DNA of 60,000 bases, taken from NCBI RefSeq assembly GCF_030272615.1, contig NC_081407.1, positions 98,069,897 to 98,129,896 on the forward strand, given 5' to 3'. Positions within the stretch are counted from its first letter, which is position 1; each line of letters opens with the position of its first letter. Below are positions 22,266 through 35,780 of the stretch, piece by piece. Source of the DNA: Cryptomeria japonica. Its lineage: Eukaryota; Streptophyta; Pinopsida; Cupressales; Cupressaceae. Under the pieces are notes generated by a model, which was not told where the DNA came from, did not search any database, and worked only from the letters and a program-made list of their open reading frames with translations. Made by a program: the position numbers and the translations under genes.

Positions 22266-24353
22266 GTTTCAAAGAAAGAAAAAATAGTTGTGAAGAAATA
22301 TGCCCCATAAATGTTAATTTAGTGGGTGATATGCCCCTTCGAGACATGGGCCGATTTTTTTTGAAAAATCAGGCGATCTCTTGAAAAAGGACGAGAAGTG
22401 GAGGGGACGTAGAATACAAGAATTTAGAAGTTAGGGTGAAAGAATGGGAGAAAACAGAGTGAATGTGAAGAAACGACAAGCCAATGAGTACCCATAGGTG
22501 ATGCAGGAGATACAGTACAAATGTGGTGTGACCTTTTGATTGATGTTATACAATTGATCAAAATTAGTTGGACAATCTGGTGCACTTGGTTTAATTGCCC
22601 CGGTCGAGTCAAAGCATGACAATTGATGTCAGTTGTTTGCTTGGACAAGATAAAGTCTGAGTAAGTGAATCAAAGTGACCTATTGGTGACTTAGACAATT
22701 GATGTAATTCTCCGATGAAGTCAAGGTATATGAAGCAAATTACTCGTTGAGACTTAGACAGTTGATGTAATTGTCCGTTGTGATTGTGTTGGATTGATTA
22801 AGAAATTGATAGTGTGCTTGGGATGGATGGTTGTGGTGAAACATAGCAACCCCATTGAGACTAGGTCATTATGAGAAATGCTTATTGTAGTCTAGGTTTG
22901 CCATGATCGATTACCTGTTGAAACCTGAAGACACTTGATCGGAGTATCTATTGATAGTCTAGGTGTGTGTGAGTCAATGTACCTGTGCAGATAGAGTAAC
23001 TTGCTTCATTGGGTTGATGGGAACCGATGAAGGGATTATGATGAGGACCTAGATGGGGAGGGTGAGTGGGGATTCGATGTTAGATAGAAGATATGGAGGA
23101 CCTAGGACCCATTCCTATGGAAGAAGATCAAAAAAATAGAGTATGGATCCATTGTCATTACTATGTATGAATGATATGCAACTATTTATGAATGTATGGA
23201 TGGATGGAATGCAACGGAATGCAATATATATGGATGAGATGAAATGACGATCCATAGTGCTTTATTTTTCATCATCGAGCATGGTAGTATCAATCTTGGA
23301 TGAGGCAGTAGGAACAAGATTTGGAGCATTGTACTTGTAAGCAAGTAGTATAGATAAATAATATGGACCCTCCATTCTGGTTCATGTGCAAATGGTCGAG
23401 GTATACACTGTAGTCAGTAAGCCATAGTGATCCATGACTAGATTTTTGCATATGATCATGTAGCTTAGTGAACTTCCCATGTAGACACCATTAGTACATG
23501 CCCCAGAACTTCATTGGAATAATTCACAAACAATAAACAAAACGATACTTAGGAACCACCCTGGCTACTCTAATCACTTGTGGATATCCCGAAGTAGCGT
23601 AGGAACTAGATATAAATGAATAAATAACTAACAAACTGACCAAGTATTTGATAGTTTAAACAAAATTTTCTTGTCAAAGAAAATGTTATCATGTCTTTGT
23701 TTTGGTAAGGAAAGATGCATCCTTGTTAAGACAATTGTGTACCTGTGTTGATTGATTTGATTGATTTGATAAGTGATCATCATTGGAGTAGCTCAAAATG
23801 TTGGTTTGATGTTTGTTGCGATGCATATGTACAAAGGATTTCATGTGTTGCCATGTTTTTGATTGATTTTTTGATGTTTTATGATGTTTTTGGATTTTGA
23901 GTTATTTTTTAATGTTTTTTTGGTTTTGTGAGAGTTTTGAATGAAGAACTCAATGAATCACAAGTAATGCAGAAACCACTTCCATCAATAGGTTAAGAGC
24001 ATTGCCCCTAGTTTAGACAAGACTATGAAAAAGCAAGATGCAAGACGCATGAAGTACTATCCTTGATTGTAGATCAATAACAATCCATGGTTTGACTGAT
24101 GGATGAGTGGATGTAATGAATGTGATCGCAACAAATCTAAAAGAAAATGGAGCTATAGCCTTTATGAGTGACACCTGTTTGCCAGTTTTTCACCATCATA
24201 CTTACCCAAAGTGCCACCAAAGTGGTTGTTCACCATTTGGATGCATGATTTTTCTTTACTATTTTGATTTTTTTTTGTATTTTCTTTAGGACATTTATTT
24301 GAATGTTTTTGGTTTTTTTCCAATATGTATTGGAGCCTGATGCTTTGTACAGC
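22266..24353 (-). other. 3' non-coding region of interior 2
   Basis: About 2.1 kb between the end of pol and LTR B. It includes a decayed hairpin (CGAGACAT with ATCTCTTG, about 22340-22385), two copies of a roughly 64-bp repeat carrying GACAATTGATGTAATT or a variant (about 22690-22790), and one copy of the 120-bp segment found at the start of each PMD unit (about 22855-22965). No PMD exon is present. A weak frame at 24107-24289 is not supported by the related element. Confidence 0.7.
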
Positions 24354-27300
24354 TTATGTATGAAACTATTTGAGGTGCATGTTGTTGATTGGATCTGCTA
24401 GCGGTTCTCCTTCTGAAGTAGCCAACTGATATGCCTCGGACCCAAATACAACAGTGATAACATATGGACCCAACCGGTTTGATTCAAAATTTTCCTGATG
24501 TTCTCTATTTGGTTGGTTACGAGGATTCTCTCGAAGAACAAGATCACCTACCTCAAATGTACGAGGTCTAACTCGATGATTATAGCTTCTGCTCATGCGT
24601 TGTTGATAGGCTTTGAGGTGGTTGTATGCAACTTGTCGCCTTTCATCAAGTAGTTCCAAGTCTTGAAGATGGGAGACTTGGTATGCTTCATCATCTATCA
24701 GATTATGAAAGGCAACCCGTAGAGATGGTTTCTCCACCTTAATAGGAAGGATGGCTTCTGCGCCATATACTAGTGAGTAGGGAGTTGCACCTGTAGGGAT
24801 TCAAATTCTAGTTCAATACGCCCATAGTGCTGGATTTAATTGAATGTGCCAATCATGACTGACATCAATGACTGTCTTCTTGAGGATTCTCAATATGTTC
24901 TTGTTCGATGCTTCAGCTTGACCATTGCCTTGTGGGTAATAGGGAGTGGAAAAGCGGTGTTGGATGTGAAACTTCTCACAGAGCTCATGAACATCCCGAT
25001 TTTTAAAAGGAATCCCGTTATCTGTGATGATGGACATGGGTACACCATACCGATAGATCATGTAATTAAGGATGAATGAGGTGATCTTCTTGCAGGTGAC
25101 TTGGGTAAGTGGGACAACTTTGATCCACTTTGTGAAGTATTCAGTGGCGGTAATGATGAATTTGTGGTCATTGGATGAAGATGGATGAATTTTACCCACA
25201 AGGTCAAGTCCCCATTGACAAAAGGGCCATGGTGTTGTGATTGGTTGTAATTCCTGTGTTGGTGCATGTATCAGGTCTCCATGAACTTGACATTTTTTGC
25301 ATTTTCTGACAAAATAGTAGGAGTTTTTTTCCATGGACGACCAATAGTATCCAACATGCATGATCTTCTTTGCTAGTAAAGGACCACTTGAGTGAGTCCC
25401 ACAAATTCCTTCATGTACCTCTTCCAAGGCCTTTGTTGTCTCATCCTATTCCAAACATCGAAGGAGAGTAGCATCAAGACTGCATCGGTATAGGGTTTCA
25501 ACAATAATGGTGTATCGAGCTGTTTGGCGAATGAAGGTTTTGTGTTGGCTATTCGATTGGTTAGGAGGAAGTGTGTGATCACGTAGATAGGTGTAGAACT
25601 CATCGTACCATGGGGATTTGGAACTGACAAGGTGACATATCATCTCGGATTCGGGGATATCATAAGCGGGAATCCAAAGTTGTTCTACCAAGAACTCATA
25701 GCGTGTTGAATTCTGTGGAAGATCTAGGAGAGATGCAATGGTAGCCATGGCGTCAGCAGCTCGATTCTGATCTTTGGGTATCTGTTCAAAGGTGATAGCA
25801 GTAAATGATGTTTTTAAATTGTCCACCATTTTCTTGTACGACATGAGTTTATCATCCTTGGTCTCATATTCGTCCGTGACTTATTAGATGACTAGTTGGG
25901 AGTTGCCATATAGCTGTAGCTCTTTTAGTTTCCATTGTATGGCTAGCCTAAGTCCTGTGATCAAGGCCTCATATTCTGCTATGTTGTTTGTACATGGAAA
26001 AGTTAGCTTGTAAGACTTCGGGATGCTGTCACCTTGAGGTGTGACAAACATAATGCTTGCCCCCGAGCCATGTCTAGTATATGAGCCATCAAATTATAGT
26101 TTCCATGGTTGTGTTGTTGTGATCATGAAGATCTCTTCATCTGGAAAATTGGAAACAAGAGGATGATCACATGCGAGGGGTGCATCGGCCAACTCATCGG
26201 AAATAACTTGGCCCTTAATAGCCTTACGGTCCACATACTCGATGTCAAACTCACTTAGAATCATCACCCATTTGGCCAAGTGGCCTATCAATGCTGCTTT
26301 GCTGAGTGAGTACTTTAGTGGATCAATCTTTGCAATGAGTTGTACTTTATGTGTTAACAGGTAGTGCCTCAGTTTAGTGGCTGCCAAGATTATTGCTAGG
26401 CAAGCTCACTCAATAGGGGTGTAATCGAGTTCATAGCCAACCAGTGTGTGAGATATATAGTATATAGCACATTCTTTCCGTTCTACATTGTGTTGAGCCA
26501 ACAGTACTCCTAATGTTGTATTAGTAGCTGAAAGATAGAGCAATAGAGGTCTACTTGGATCTAGTGGGATCAACAATGGTGTATTCATGAGATAGTCCTT
26601 AAGCATCTGGAATTCTTGCTGGCATAAGATATCCCATTGAAAGTGGATGTTTTTCTGTAACAGGTGTGTAAATGAGTGACACTTATCTGCTAGTTGTTCA
26701 ATGAGTCTTCAAATGGATTGTAGCCACCTTTGTAATTTCCTTAGCTGACTGATGTTCTTTGGAGGTGGCATGTCCATGATTGCTTTGACCTTTGCTGGAT
26801 TGACCTCAATGCCTTTACTTGAGATAATGTATCCTAGAAGCTTCCTGAGGTTACTCCAAAGACACATTTCTTTGGGTTGAGTCGAACATGATATTGTTCT
26901 AGTCTGCCAAAGATTTTATCTAATATTGCAAGATGACTGTCTCTTGTTAATGATTTTGCCAATAAGTCATCGACATAATCTTCCATTATGGTATGCATCA
27001 TATCATAAAAGATGGTGTTCATTGCTCTTTGATAGGTTGCCCTTGCATTCTTTAGACCAAAAGGCATTACATTCCAACAGTATGTTCCCCATGGACATGT
27101 GAAGGCGGCTTTATGTTGATTCTCTAGAGTGATCTTTATCTGGTTGTACCTTTAAAAGCCATCCATGAGAGAAAGAATGGCATGTCCTATTGTTAGGTCC
27201 ACAATCATGTCAATGTTTGGTAGGGGGAAGTCATCCTTAGGACATGTCTTGTTTAGATCTCTAAAGTCAGTATAGATACGGATGCCCCCATTTGGTTTGC

Positions 27301-30300
27301 CGACAGGTACAATGTTGGTGATCCAATCTGCATAATCGATTGGTCGGATGAAACCAACATCCCGGAGTTTCTTAAGTTCTGTTTTGACTAGTACCACAAT
27401 CTGGGGGTGCATCTTGTGAAGCTTCTGTTTGATAGGCTTAGCTCCTTTAGCCACGGTGAGGTGATGCATGACCAAATTAGGATCGAGACCAGGTATGTTT
27501 GCATATGACCATGCAAAGTTGATCTGATGCTTCTAGAAGAATTCTACAAACTTAGGTTGTTCCTTTGGAGTTAAAAGAGATACCAGATGTATTTGGTGAG
27601 GAGGCTCAGGAGTCCCCACATTGAATTCTTCTGTTTCCTTGATGAGGATTGTTGATCATTCCTGATTTGTACTAGAAGGGAGAATGTCAAACCTTTCATC
27701 CGTAGGCGCCTCAGAGAGGTTTTCACCATTGGATATGCTCTTTCTTTTTACTTTTTTGGGATCAAAAAATGCCACAGTGTGGTTTTCACTTGAAGATCCA
27801 TGTTTTAGTGTTATATTTTTGCAACTGAAAGGTTTGGCATCTGCCCCGAAGTATGTTGCACTATTAAGTTCAATGGTGAATCCATCTTTGTGATCCCCGC
27901 TTGGTATGTTATCCCGTATTTCCAAAAAGTCAATGATCGCCTCATCATTTTGGAAGTGGTCAAGGCATGGGGGATTTGGTTGGTTCCATTCAATGAGTTC
28001 AGGATGGATAATGGGCATTACCTCATCGATCGGGTTAAGTTCATAAGATGTGTCAATGAGGGTTAAGACATTGTGGTGAAGGTCATTGATGGAACTCTCC
28101 CTGTCAGAATCAGGTGTAGGATGTGACGTAGGGTTTGTGGAAGGTGTTTCCAATTCAGGAACCCAAGAGGTTTTAATCTGTGCTTCTCTGTAAATAGGGA
28201 TTTCTTTGCAAGGTGGAGGTGGTGATGCTTCTTCCTCATCTGAAGTATAGAGATGTATGAAATCAAATTCCCACTCATGTGAGTTGGTCTTTGAGTCACT
28301 TTCCAACATCCGATTACTATACCAAACTGGGATACCTTTTGAGTTGAACACTGCAGATGTAATCAGCTGATGTACCTTTAGAGATGGAATGGTTGGTGCT
28401 GTGGGGAGGATTATTGGGATCAGTGAATCCGATACTGGGAGTATCAGCGTTATTGAATCTATCATTTCCGATGGAATTATCAGTGTTGTTGATACTGCTG
28501 GGGGTTCTGATACTGCTAAATGGTGTTGTTAATGCGGTTGTTGCTGCTGATGGGGTTGTTGGTTTGATTGGTGGGATGATTGGTGTTGTTGATATAGTCA
28601 AGGGTGGCCTCTTTAGATTATTAGGTTGATATAGAGGTTTGTTGGGTTTCCCTTTGAATCTAAGCTTAGGAAGAGTCTCTTTTTGAAAGCCTAATCCAGT
28701 GCTATAGTTAGGCTTTAATTCAGGCTGCAACGGCTTGTGTCATCCTTGCTTGCAAGGTCCCAAAGCACTCTAACCATCATAGCACATTCTTTGCATAATG
28801 GTACGGCCTTTTCCATAGTGATATGTGGGAAGCTTAGCTTGTGGGATTTCTATGGTGATAGGATATTTATAGATCCATTCTGCTAAGTCTTCATCTCTGG
28901 TCTCCTCTTTCTGACTCTTTCCAAGGATAAAAGGTGCCAAAATTCACTTTGGCTTGACCAGTGGTGCTTGAAGTAACCTTGAGGCTTACCATGAGTTCTA
29001 GGGGAAGTGGGTAGTTTCCCAACACAAAAGAGTTGGCTTAGATTATATTCCCTAGGACCTTCCTCTGCCATTTTCATTTCTAGCTTCTCTTGCTTTGGTA
29101 TAGTGGTGATTGAACTGGAAAGAGAGGCTGGACTAACATATGATCTGGATGGGATAGCTTCTTTGTTGTTGGGAATGGTAACCTTTGGCTGATGGTTGAT
29201 ATTGTTACAATATGAAAATGGATTTGAATCACCAAGGATTGTAATTTCTACACCGTTATGAGGGAACTTGATACACTGGTGATAGGTGGATGAAACGACT
29301 TGCATGGTGTGTATCCAAGGTCTTGCTAACAACAAATTATACAGTAGAGGAAGGCCCAGAACTTGACACATGATGTGCTTCACCACTAGGCCCACTCGGA
29401 TTGGTAACACAACTACTCCTTTTGAAGAATACTCCGCATCATCATAGGCTTTTATGGTTATCTTTTTGTGGGGGTCCACTAATTCAAATGCATATCCCAA
29501 TGTTGTGACCAATTGTAATGTACATATATTTAGGCATGATCCATTGTCAATCAAGACTCGCTTGATCTTGTGTTGGTTGATAAATCCTTCAATATGGAGT
29601 TAGGTGTTATGAGGTTGTTGGAAGGATGTATTGCCGCTTTCAAAGAAAGTGAGACATGGTGATGACCTCAGATTACCAACCATAGCTTGAAATTGATCTG
29701 TATTTAGATTGGCAGGGACTGACGCCTCTTGGAGAGCTTGATCCAAGATTGTTTTATGACATGGGGATAAGCGCAAAATATCTAAGATGGATATAAGTGG
29801 GGCATCTTATCTAATTATTCCACAAGGTTATACTGCTTTGGGATGGAGATTGTGCCTTGTGGAGCTGCTTTAATGGTGATCTTGCTACGACGTGTAACAA
29901 CATTGCAGGTAGGGCTTGGATCTTTGATGGTAATGGTTGCAATTTGTTCATTGGTGTCATATAAGTGATTCACAGTGTAATTATAGGCGGCTCACGTATA
30001 ATCATTGGTATCTATGTTACATCCTAAAGTGGAAGGACCCCTTTGATCTTGTGATGGAAATGAATTCTTAAACATGAGATGATCATTATTTGATGTTTTT
30101 GGGTCATGTCCTTCAAATTCAATCTCTCCTCAGTCAATAAGATCATGAACAAGATCTTTCAATCTATGACAGTTACTTGTTTTATGCCCTTTCCCTTGAT
30201 GGAATTCATAATGTTCATTATCCCTCCACCATGGAACTTTGACCCAAGGTTCGTAATTAGATGTCTTTGGTAAGGTCAGCAGATTTGAAGAGACAAATTG

Positions 30301-31602
30301 TCATAACACTGATTCAATAGGTTCCCCTAAGGGTGTGTATTGACATTTTGGTTTATAATTTTGTTGTCGTTGCCTCGGTTCCTCTTGCGGTGCATTGCAT
30401 CCTTGATTTTGTGGAGGATCAACAGTGTTGTTTTTAGGAGGGGGATTTTCCCCTGCAAATCAGACCACAGGTTGTGCACTCATTATAGTCCTTGCATCTA
30501 CAACCCCGTCATTGATGATGTTTTTGTTTTTATTCCAGAAGTTGGGTTTATCACTGTTAAAGTGTGGGCGAGGGCCATCTTTTTGTTCATTGTATTTCTT
30601 GATAAGTCCCTTTTTAATGAGGGCCTCACATTTTAACCCTTGGGTGATCACGTCATTAAAGGACTCTATGCCTTTCATGTCGAGATGGAATTCCATTTCT
30701 TCATTCAAGTTGGAAATAAATATTTCCACTAGCTCTTGTTTAGGTAGCTGAAGAGAACGTCTGCTAGACATTTGTCTCCATCATTGCAAGAAAGCTAAAA
30801 ATAGCTCCCCTGGTTTTTGTTTGGTATTACATAGATCCGCCATGGTAACGTCACGTTCTATGTTGTGTGAATAATGTGCAATGAATTTCTGGATGAGTTC
30901 TTCAAATGTCCTAATGCTGCTTGTTAATCAGGAAAACCATTGTGTGGTTGTCCCTCCCAAACTTTGAGGAAAGAGGCGCATTAGATATGTGTCTTCATAT
31001 GCCACTTCTAGGAAAGTTGAGTGAAATTCCCTAACATGATCTCTAAGGTCTCCTTTTCCTTGATACTTTTCAAACTTAGGTGTTTCAAACCCTTGTGGAA
31101 AAGGTGGCATATGTAGATTCCTATCAAATAGATAGGGACAAATATCATTAAGTGAAAACTGGGTAGTTTTCACACCACTGTGAAGTTGTTGGGCTAGATT
31201 CTCGACTTGCTGCCTCCACATGTCAATGTCATTAGGAAGAGGAGGAGGTGGGGGATTTCCTTGATTAAGGTCATATCTGAAGTTATCTTGACCTCTTCCA
31301 CCCTCATTACGATTATGGTGTTCTGATGCTTGCCGTAATTGTGCAGTATCAAAATCAAAGGGTAGTTTGGCTCCCTCTTGAGCAAGTCTCAAAAAATGAG
31401 CATCAAAATTATTTTTGAGGATTTCATCGAAAAGTCGATTGAAGAGGGGGTTGTGTTCTACCCTTTCTATTGCTTTAGGAGTAGGAGTACTAGGATTTTC
31501 ATCATTTGCATTTCCTTCAAGAGCTTCTTGGAATTCATTGAGATTTTCGTCCTCTTCCTCTTCGATTTCTAGTTGTATAGTCCTTGATCTGGTTTGAGCC
31601 AT
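24354..31602 (-). pseudogene. gag-pol: Decayed Tat-like gag-pol
   Basis: Full-length but mutated counterpart of the gag and pol of element D (7249 bp against 7287 bp). Gag begins at 31602 with MAQTRSRT and keeps the capsid-like block (MPPFPQGFETPKFEKYQGKG). The zinc-knuckle region follows near 30200. Where D has a stop between gag and pol, this copy has CGA (29558-29560), followed by VLIDNGS of the protease, so gag and pol were one frame. Pol fragments show a G-patch (about 28750-28800), RT with YVDD (about 26975), both RNase H regions (26094-26606 and about 25760-26090) and an integrase fragment with TDNGIPF and the zinc HHCC (24813-25427). More than ten stops and frameshifts scatter through it. 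The stop at 24354-24356 matches the D stop exactly. Confidence 0.9.
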
Positions 31603-32034
31603 CTTGTTTGAAATTTTTTTTCGAAGTTTGGTGAAAATGATTATGAGTTGGTGATGGAATGAGAGATAAATGTTTGGTGAAGTGTTTAGCATATGGATCT
31701 CTTAACACTAAAGGTTTGATGTTACCAAAATCCTTCTAAGAATTACTTGTTGTGTTTGTTGACAATGTTTGAGATGATAAGGTATAGCAAAGTTTGAGAT
31801 GTGTTATAGACCAAGATACCTAGTAATGAGAGGATGCACTTATAGACTAGTTTTAACCTGCATAGAAATGCTTCTTAGGATGAGTTTAGCCTAGATGCAG
31901 AGACACTCTAAAGAGTGGTGTGTTTTTTTGATTCAAGCAATATCTGAAAAGAACTTATGACAAGACCTCTTTATGTTTCGAGAGTTGGAATGGATTGATG
32001 ATGTATGAATGTAAGAATGTATGGAATGTCAACT

Positions 32035-32418
32035 TTAGTAAAAACTTTTTGTTATATATGTGATAAATTCTTCCTCTTCTCTCTCGGGGGTTGGTGGTTT
32101 TTCTCAAGCTATGTTATATGTAATGTGGATGTCTGGAAAGAAGGCAGGATTGATTTTGTCTCCTTTGTTTGTATGATAACTCAAAGCTCTATATTGAGTA
32201 AAAGTTTTGTGCTTCAAAGACTCTTGATCAAACTCGTTAGATTTTCCTTGAAGATATAGACACATGTGATGCAAGAAGGCTCTATGTGAGACAAAAATTT
32301 GTCTATTGAGATAGAAAAATTTCCTTCTTTTGATGAAAGCCTTTGAGCTTAATGGTCTTTTCTTCAAATTGATATGTTGATGAAGATTCCTCTTTCTCAA
32401 AATGTGAAGGATGGTCAT
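32035..32418 (-). pseudogene. Extra ORF upstream of gag, one nonsense mutation
   Basis: Homologue of the leader ORF of element D (47755-48138). Both start MTILHILRK, share the block KRRKFFYLNRQIFVSHR and end with SFY at the same stop. Here a single TGA (32104-32106) replaces the CGA present in D, leaving 105 codons before it. Differences from D are about half silent, which suggests past selection on protein sequence. The domain is not recognised: it is basic (many Lys, Arg, His), with no membrane segment and no Cys cluster. It is in sense orientation, about 430 bp upstream of gag. Confidence 0.6.
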
Positions 32419-34428
32419 ATAGTTTGATATCTTGTTTGCACTTTGTTTTGATTTTTTTAATTTTTTTTTGCCAAATGTTGGTTTTGAAAATTTTGTGTTG
32501 GATAAATACTTGTTTTTGAATTGGTTTTGATTTTCTTTGACAAGAAAACAAAGCAAGCACACAAACACAATAATGTTGCCTTAAAAGGCACAAATAAGTG
32601 TGGGTCTAAATCAACCCAATCTTTGAACTTTTTGACCCCTTTTCAAATGTTTTTGTGTGTTTTTCCAAAATCCTGAAGTCAGCTCAATTTATCACTAGTC
32701 TTGACACAAAATGAAGACACTTCAAACACATTTTATCCCTAAGGTCAAATGGCCAGTTGCGATAATTTCAGGCCACATCTTGATATTTCTTCAACTTTGG
32801 TAATACATACCTTATGAATCCCGTTGTAGTAGGTAAGGATGTGATATACTAAGTCTTGCGCAACAATAACAAATAGATGATCCCTATAATGGGGGAGTCA
32901 CTACTTTCATCAGGCTACAAGTAACATTTCAAAAAGCTATGTTTCTACTCAAAGAAATATGTATGGTGAGTATCTTGGGAGAAAAACCATCTATTGTCTT
33001 GCACTGAATTTATCACAAATATCCTCAATCAATAGAACGGGTGGGTTTCTATATAAAAAGGTGTCTAGTAATGTTCGATGTTTTTGGACATAAGTTCATT
33101 CTGCAGTGACTCACTTAAGAGCCTTGTAACTTGTGGTGGGGCCCATTTATCTTTTTGGCAAGTTACATTGTAGGAACATCTATACCCAAGGCTACAACTT
33201 TTGCTCACACCTGATTTCTATAGTGGGTCGAAGGATTTACCGCGTGAGGTCATTCCCAAGAGTGATGTGTCTCTTGGCAGGCCTCTCTTAAAGATAAAAT
33301 TTTGAGTGTTACTAACACTTTTCTCTTGCACCTAGGACCACAAAAGCCAAGGGAGAGGATAGTGTGTGTTAGAAGTAGGACCACTCGACAAAACTTTGCA
33401 CAAGTGTGTCAATCACTGAAAACACTTGTTCTTTTTAATTGATTTTCATTGCAATGTGATCTAACTATTCAGAGATGTTGCTCCAACAATCATGGTGTTC
33501 TTTTTAACTTCAAAGGCAAAATGTTTTGTATTCTAAGAATTTGAAATCCTAGTCAATTGAATTGAGAACACATTTTTGCTTGAAGTAAAATTGCTTTGAA
33601 CTTGAAGGAAAAATGGCTTGTTCTTTTTAAACTTTTCCCAAAACGAAGTGTGGATTGTGATTTCTTTAAGTTGATGCAAGAAATGAAATTTATGTTGTCT
33701 TATTTAAAAACCCAAAATAAAATGAATCCTAACTTGCAAAAAAAAATCAAATTTGTTGGGTTTGAGTTTTTGGTTTTTCTTAGTTTGCCAAAATGATGTT
33801 CTTTTTAAAGCTCCAAATTGAAAAGTGTGATTAATTTTAAAACCCAAATTGAAGTGAAGTAAATTCCTTTAAGCTACAATAGAAAGTGAATTTGTTTTAA
33901 ACCCAATTTTAAAGACAAAGTTTTGCAAAAAAGAAACTCACTTTCCTAATCTAACTTTTTGAAAGATCTTGCAAAGGGGGTTAGTCCAAAAACCTGCACA
34001 AAAAGTAAACAGTTAGTAAAATCAAAATTTTTGGTGGGCTTCCACAAACCTAATTTTTTTGGTTACAAGGAATTTTTTTTTACAACTCTCTGTTACAATA
34101 GCGCTACTCTCTGTGAAAACATAAGCGCTATTTAACACAAAAGCGCTAAATAACAATCAAGAGCGCTAAAAAAAAAGACAAAAGCGCTAAAAAAACTCTG
34201 TCAGACATAATCAATTCTGTCAAACAGAGAGCCAAAAGCACTAAAACAAGAAACAATAGCGCTATCTAATGGTCAATAGCGCTAAAAGAAAGACGATAGT
34301 GTCAGGTGAGAGACGATAGCGCTAAAGTACCAACTTTCAAAGGCGCTAGAGCATGAACAAAAGTGCTAAAGCGCGACCTGTGTGTTAATTAAAACATGCA
34401 AAAAGTTAGTAGTTTTTGAAAAAATGAT
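32419..34428 (-). other. 5' leader of interior 2
   Basis: Untranslated leader between the primer site and the extra ORF. A GC-richer block at about 33070-33300 (CTGCAGTGACTCACTTAAGA, GGTGGGGCCCATTT, TTGGCAGGCCTCTCTTA) is strongly conserved with 48785-49005 of element D. The rest is AT-rich and less alike. No ORF of note; the + strand frame at 33596-33796 has no counterpart in D. Confidence 0.7.
34095..34380. repeat. Leader array of GCGCTA words
   Basis: Nine exact GCGCTA words, most inside AAAGCGCTAAA or AATAGCGCTA, plus GCACTA and GTGCTA variants, spaced 8-70 bp apart, beginning about 90 bp downstream of the primer site (minus-strand sense). A thinner version lies at 49800-49945 in element D. 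The core AGCGCT is its own reverse complement. Confidence 0.85.
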
Positions 34429-34467
34429 ATCAGAAGGTTGCGTGTTCGATTCACGTCGGGTTCACCA
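34429..34467 (-). promoter_or_regulatory. Primer-binding site, 39-nt match to the tRNA-Trp 3' half
   Basis: On the minus strand it starts TGGTGAACCCGACGTGAA two bases after the LTR. The + strand reads as the 3' half of plant nuclear tRNA-Trp(CCA), with the T-arm GTGTTCGATTCAC and the terminal CCA. The match continues to ATCAGAAGG next to the anticodon stem, far past the usual 18 nt. It is not a tRNA gene because the 5' half is absent. The tRNA identity is from memory of the plant sequence. Confidence 0.8.
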
Positions 34468-34469
34468 AA

Positions 34470-35780
34470 TGATGCTCAGCAAAAAGGATGGTTAGGATAA
34501 GTTATGCAAACACAAAAACACAAGAAACAAGTTCAAACGTTAGTGTTAGCAATCACAAATTAAATACTATCCTAAGCAAACATATCAAGAGAGATACTAA
34601 ATAAAAAATGGAAAGCATGCAAAGACAAATGAGGTAAACTAAACTCCTCCAAATGCTGACCAAAACATTCTTAGTGGCTCCTCCCTTGTTCCTCTCCTCT
34701 CCAAGTTCCCAAATGAGTGTAGCTCTCAGTAGCTTTTTGCACTATTTTTTGGATGTCTTATGGAGATTCAAGATTGTGAAATAAAGGCTCATGAAAATGC
34801 AAACATGAACAAGCTAAAAATGAGATATTATCTAATCTAGTGTTGATTTTAGTCCAAAAGAATAAATGTAAATGATTATGTTAAATGCTCTCTAAATTTC
34901 ACTATAGTTTAAATCCATACAAGTTTTCAGGATCTGGATTATGAAGAAACGGGCTCTATTTATAGGTAAAATAGAGCAATGGATGGTTGAGATTGAGTAA
35001 TCTCAACAAGGGTCAGGATTGAAGGGCTTAAGATCCATGTGAGGAATTTCAATCCAATCCCAAGATGACAAATGTCAACAAGAGATGGGTTGAGAGGAGA
35101 GGGAATAAGCATTAAATGCTTGACATGACTTGAGGGTTAACTTGGGAGGTAAGGTTAATGTTGAATTGAAAGAATAAAGCTATTATCCAATAAATAATGT
35201 CTTTATCCAATGGATAAACTTTGTGCAAGAGTTAGTGAGGATAACCACGGTCAAAGCAATAAATGCTTGAAGAGACTCATGGGTTAAATGAGGGTTGAGG
35301 TAGAGGTAAAGTCTCTAACCATGGGAGCAAGTGGATTTAACCATAAATGGTTATTTAAGAGACATTAATGGTCAAGTAAGAGCCATTAGTGGTTTGGAAG
35401 ACTTTATGAGTTAGCTTGTTGAACACATAAAACATTAAATGCTTTTCAAAGACTTTGGAGGTTTTGAGAAGTGACTTCAAGTTGCTTAGGAATGTGACAA
35501 TATTTAGGAAATGAATTAGGCTAATTAGGAATGATTAGAAAGTGGTTAGAAGGGGATTTTAGGATTGCAAGTGGATTTGGTGGGTGAGGGAAAATAAGAT
35601 TTAAAATAAAATAAAATTTATTTATTTCAACTTGTGGTTGCAATTCGCATTTGTAGGAGAATGCAAGTGGGGGGGGATTTAATGATTTAAATAAATATTT
35701 TATTTATTTATTTAAAAGAAGAAAGTGGTTTAAATTAAATAAATAGGATTTATTCATTTAATTGATTGTGAATTTGGTTT
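34470..35780 (-). repeat. LTR C, left part (split by element D)
   Basis: Starts TGATGCTCAGC next to the primer site and runs to GAATTTGGTTT, where element D is inserted. The remainder (GGTTTAATGAATTAATTG) resumes at 51904. Together the parts make a 1475-bp LTR. The minus-strand TATA box TATAAATAGAGCCC lies at 34951-34964. Positions 35776-35780 (GGTTT) are the left target duplication of D. Confidence 0.9.

Noticed and set aside
34095-34380. CRISPR-like array
   Set aside because: Words are only 6-8 bp, irregularly spaced and in a plant retrotransposon leader; there are no repeats of CRISPR length or cas genes anywhere.
34429-34467. A tRNA-Trp gene
   Set aside because: Only the 3' half is present and it includes the CCA end, directly next to an LTR; it is the complement of a primer-binding site.
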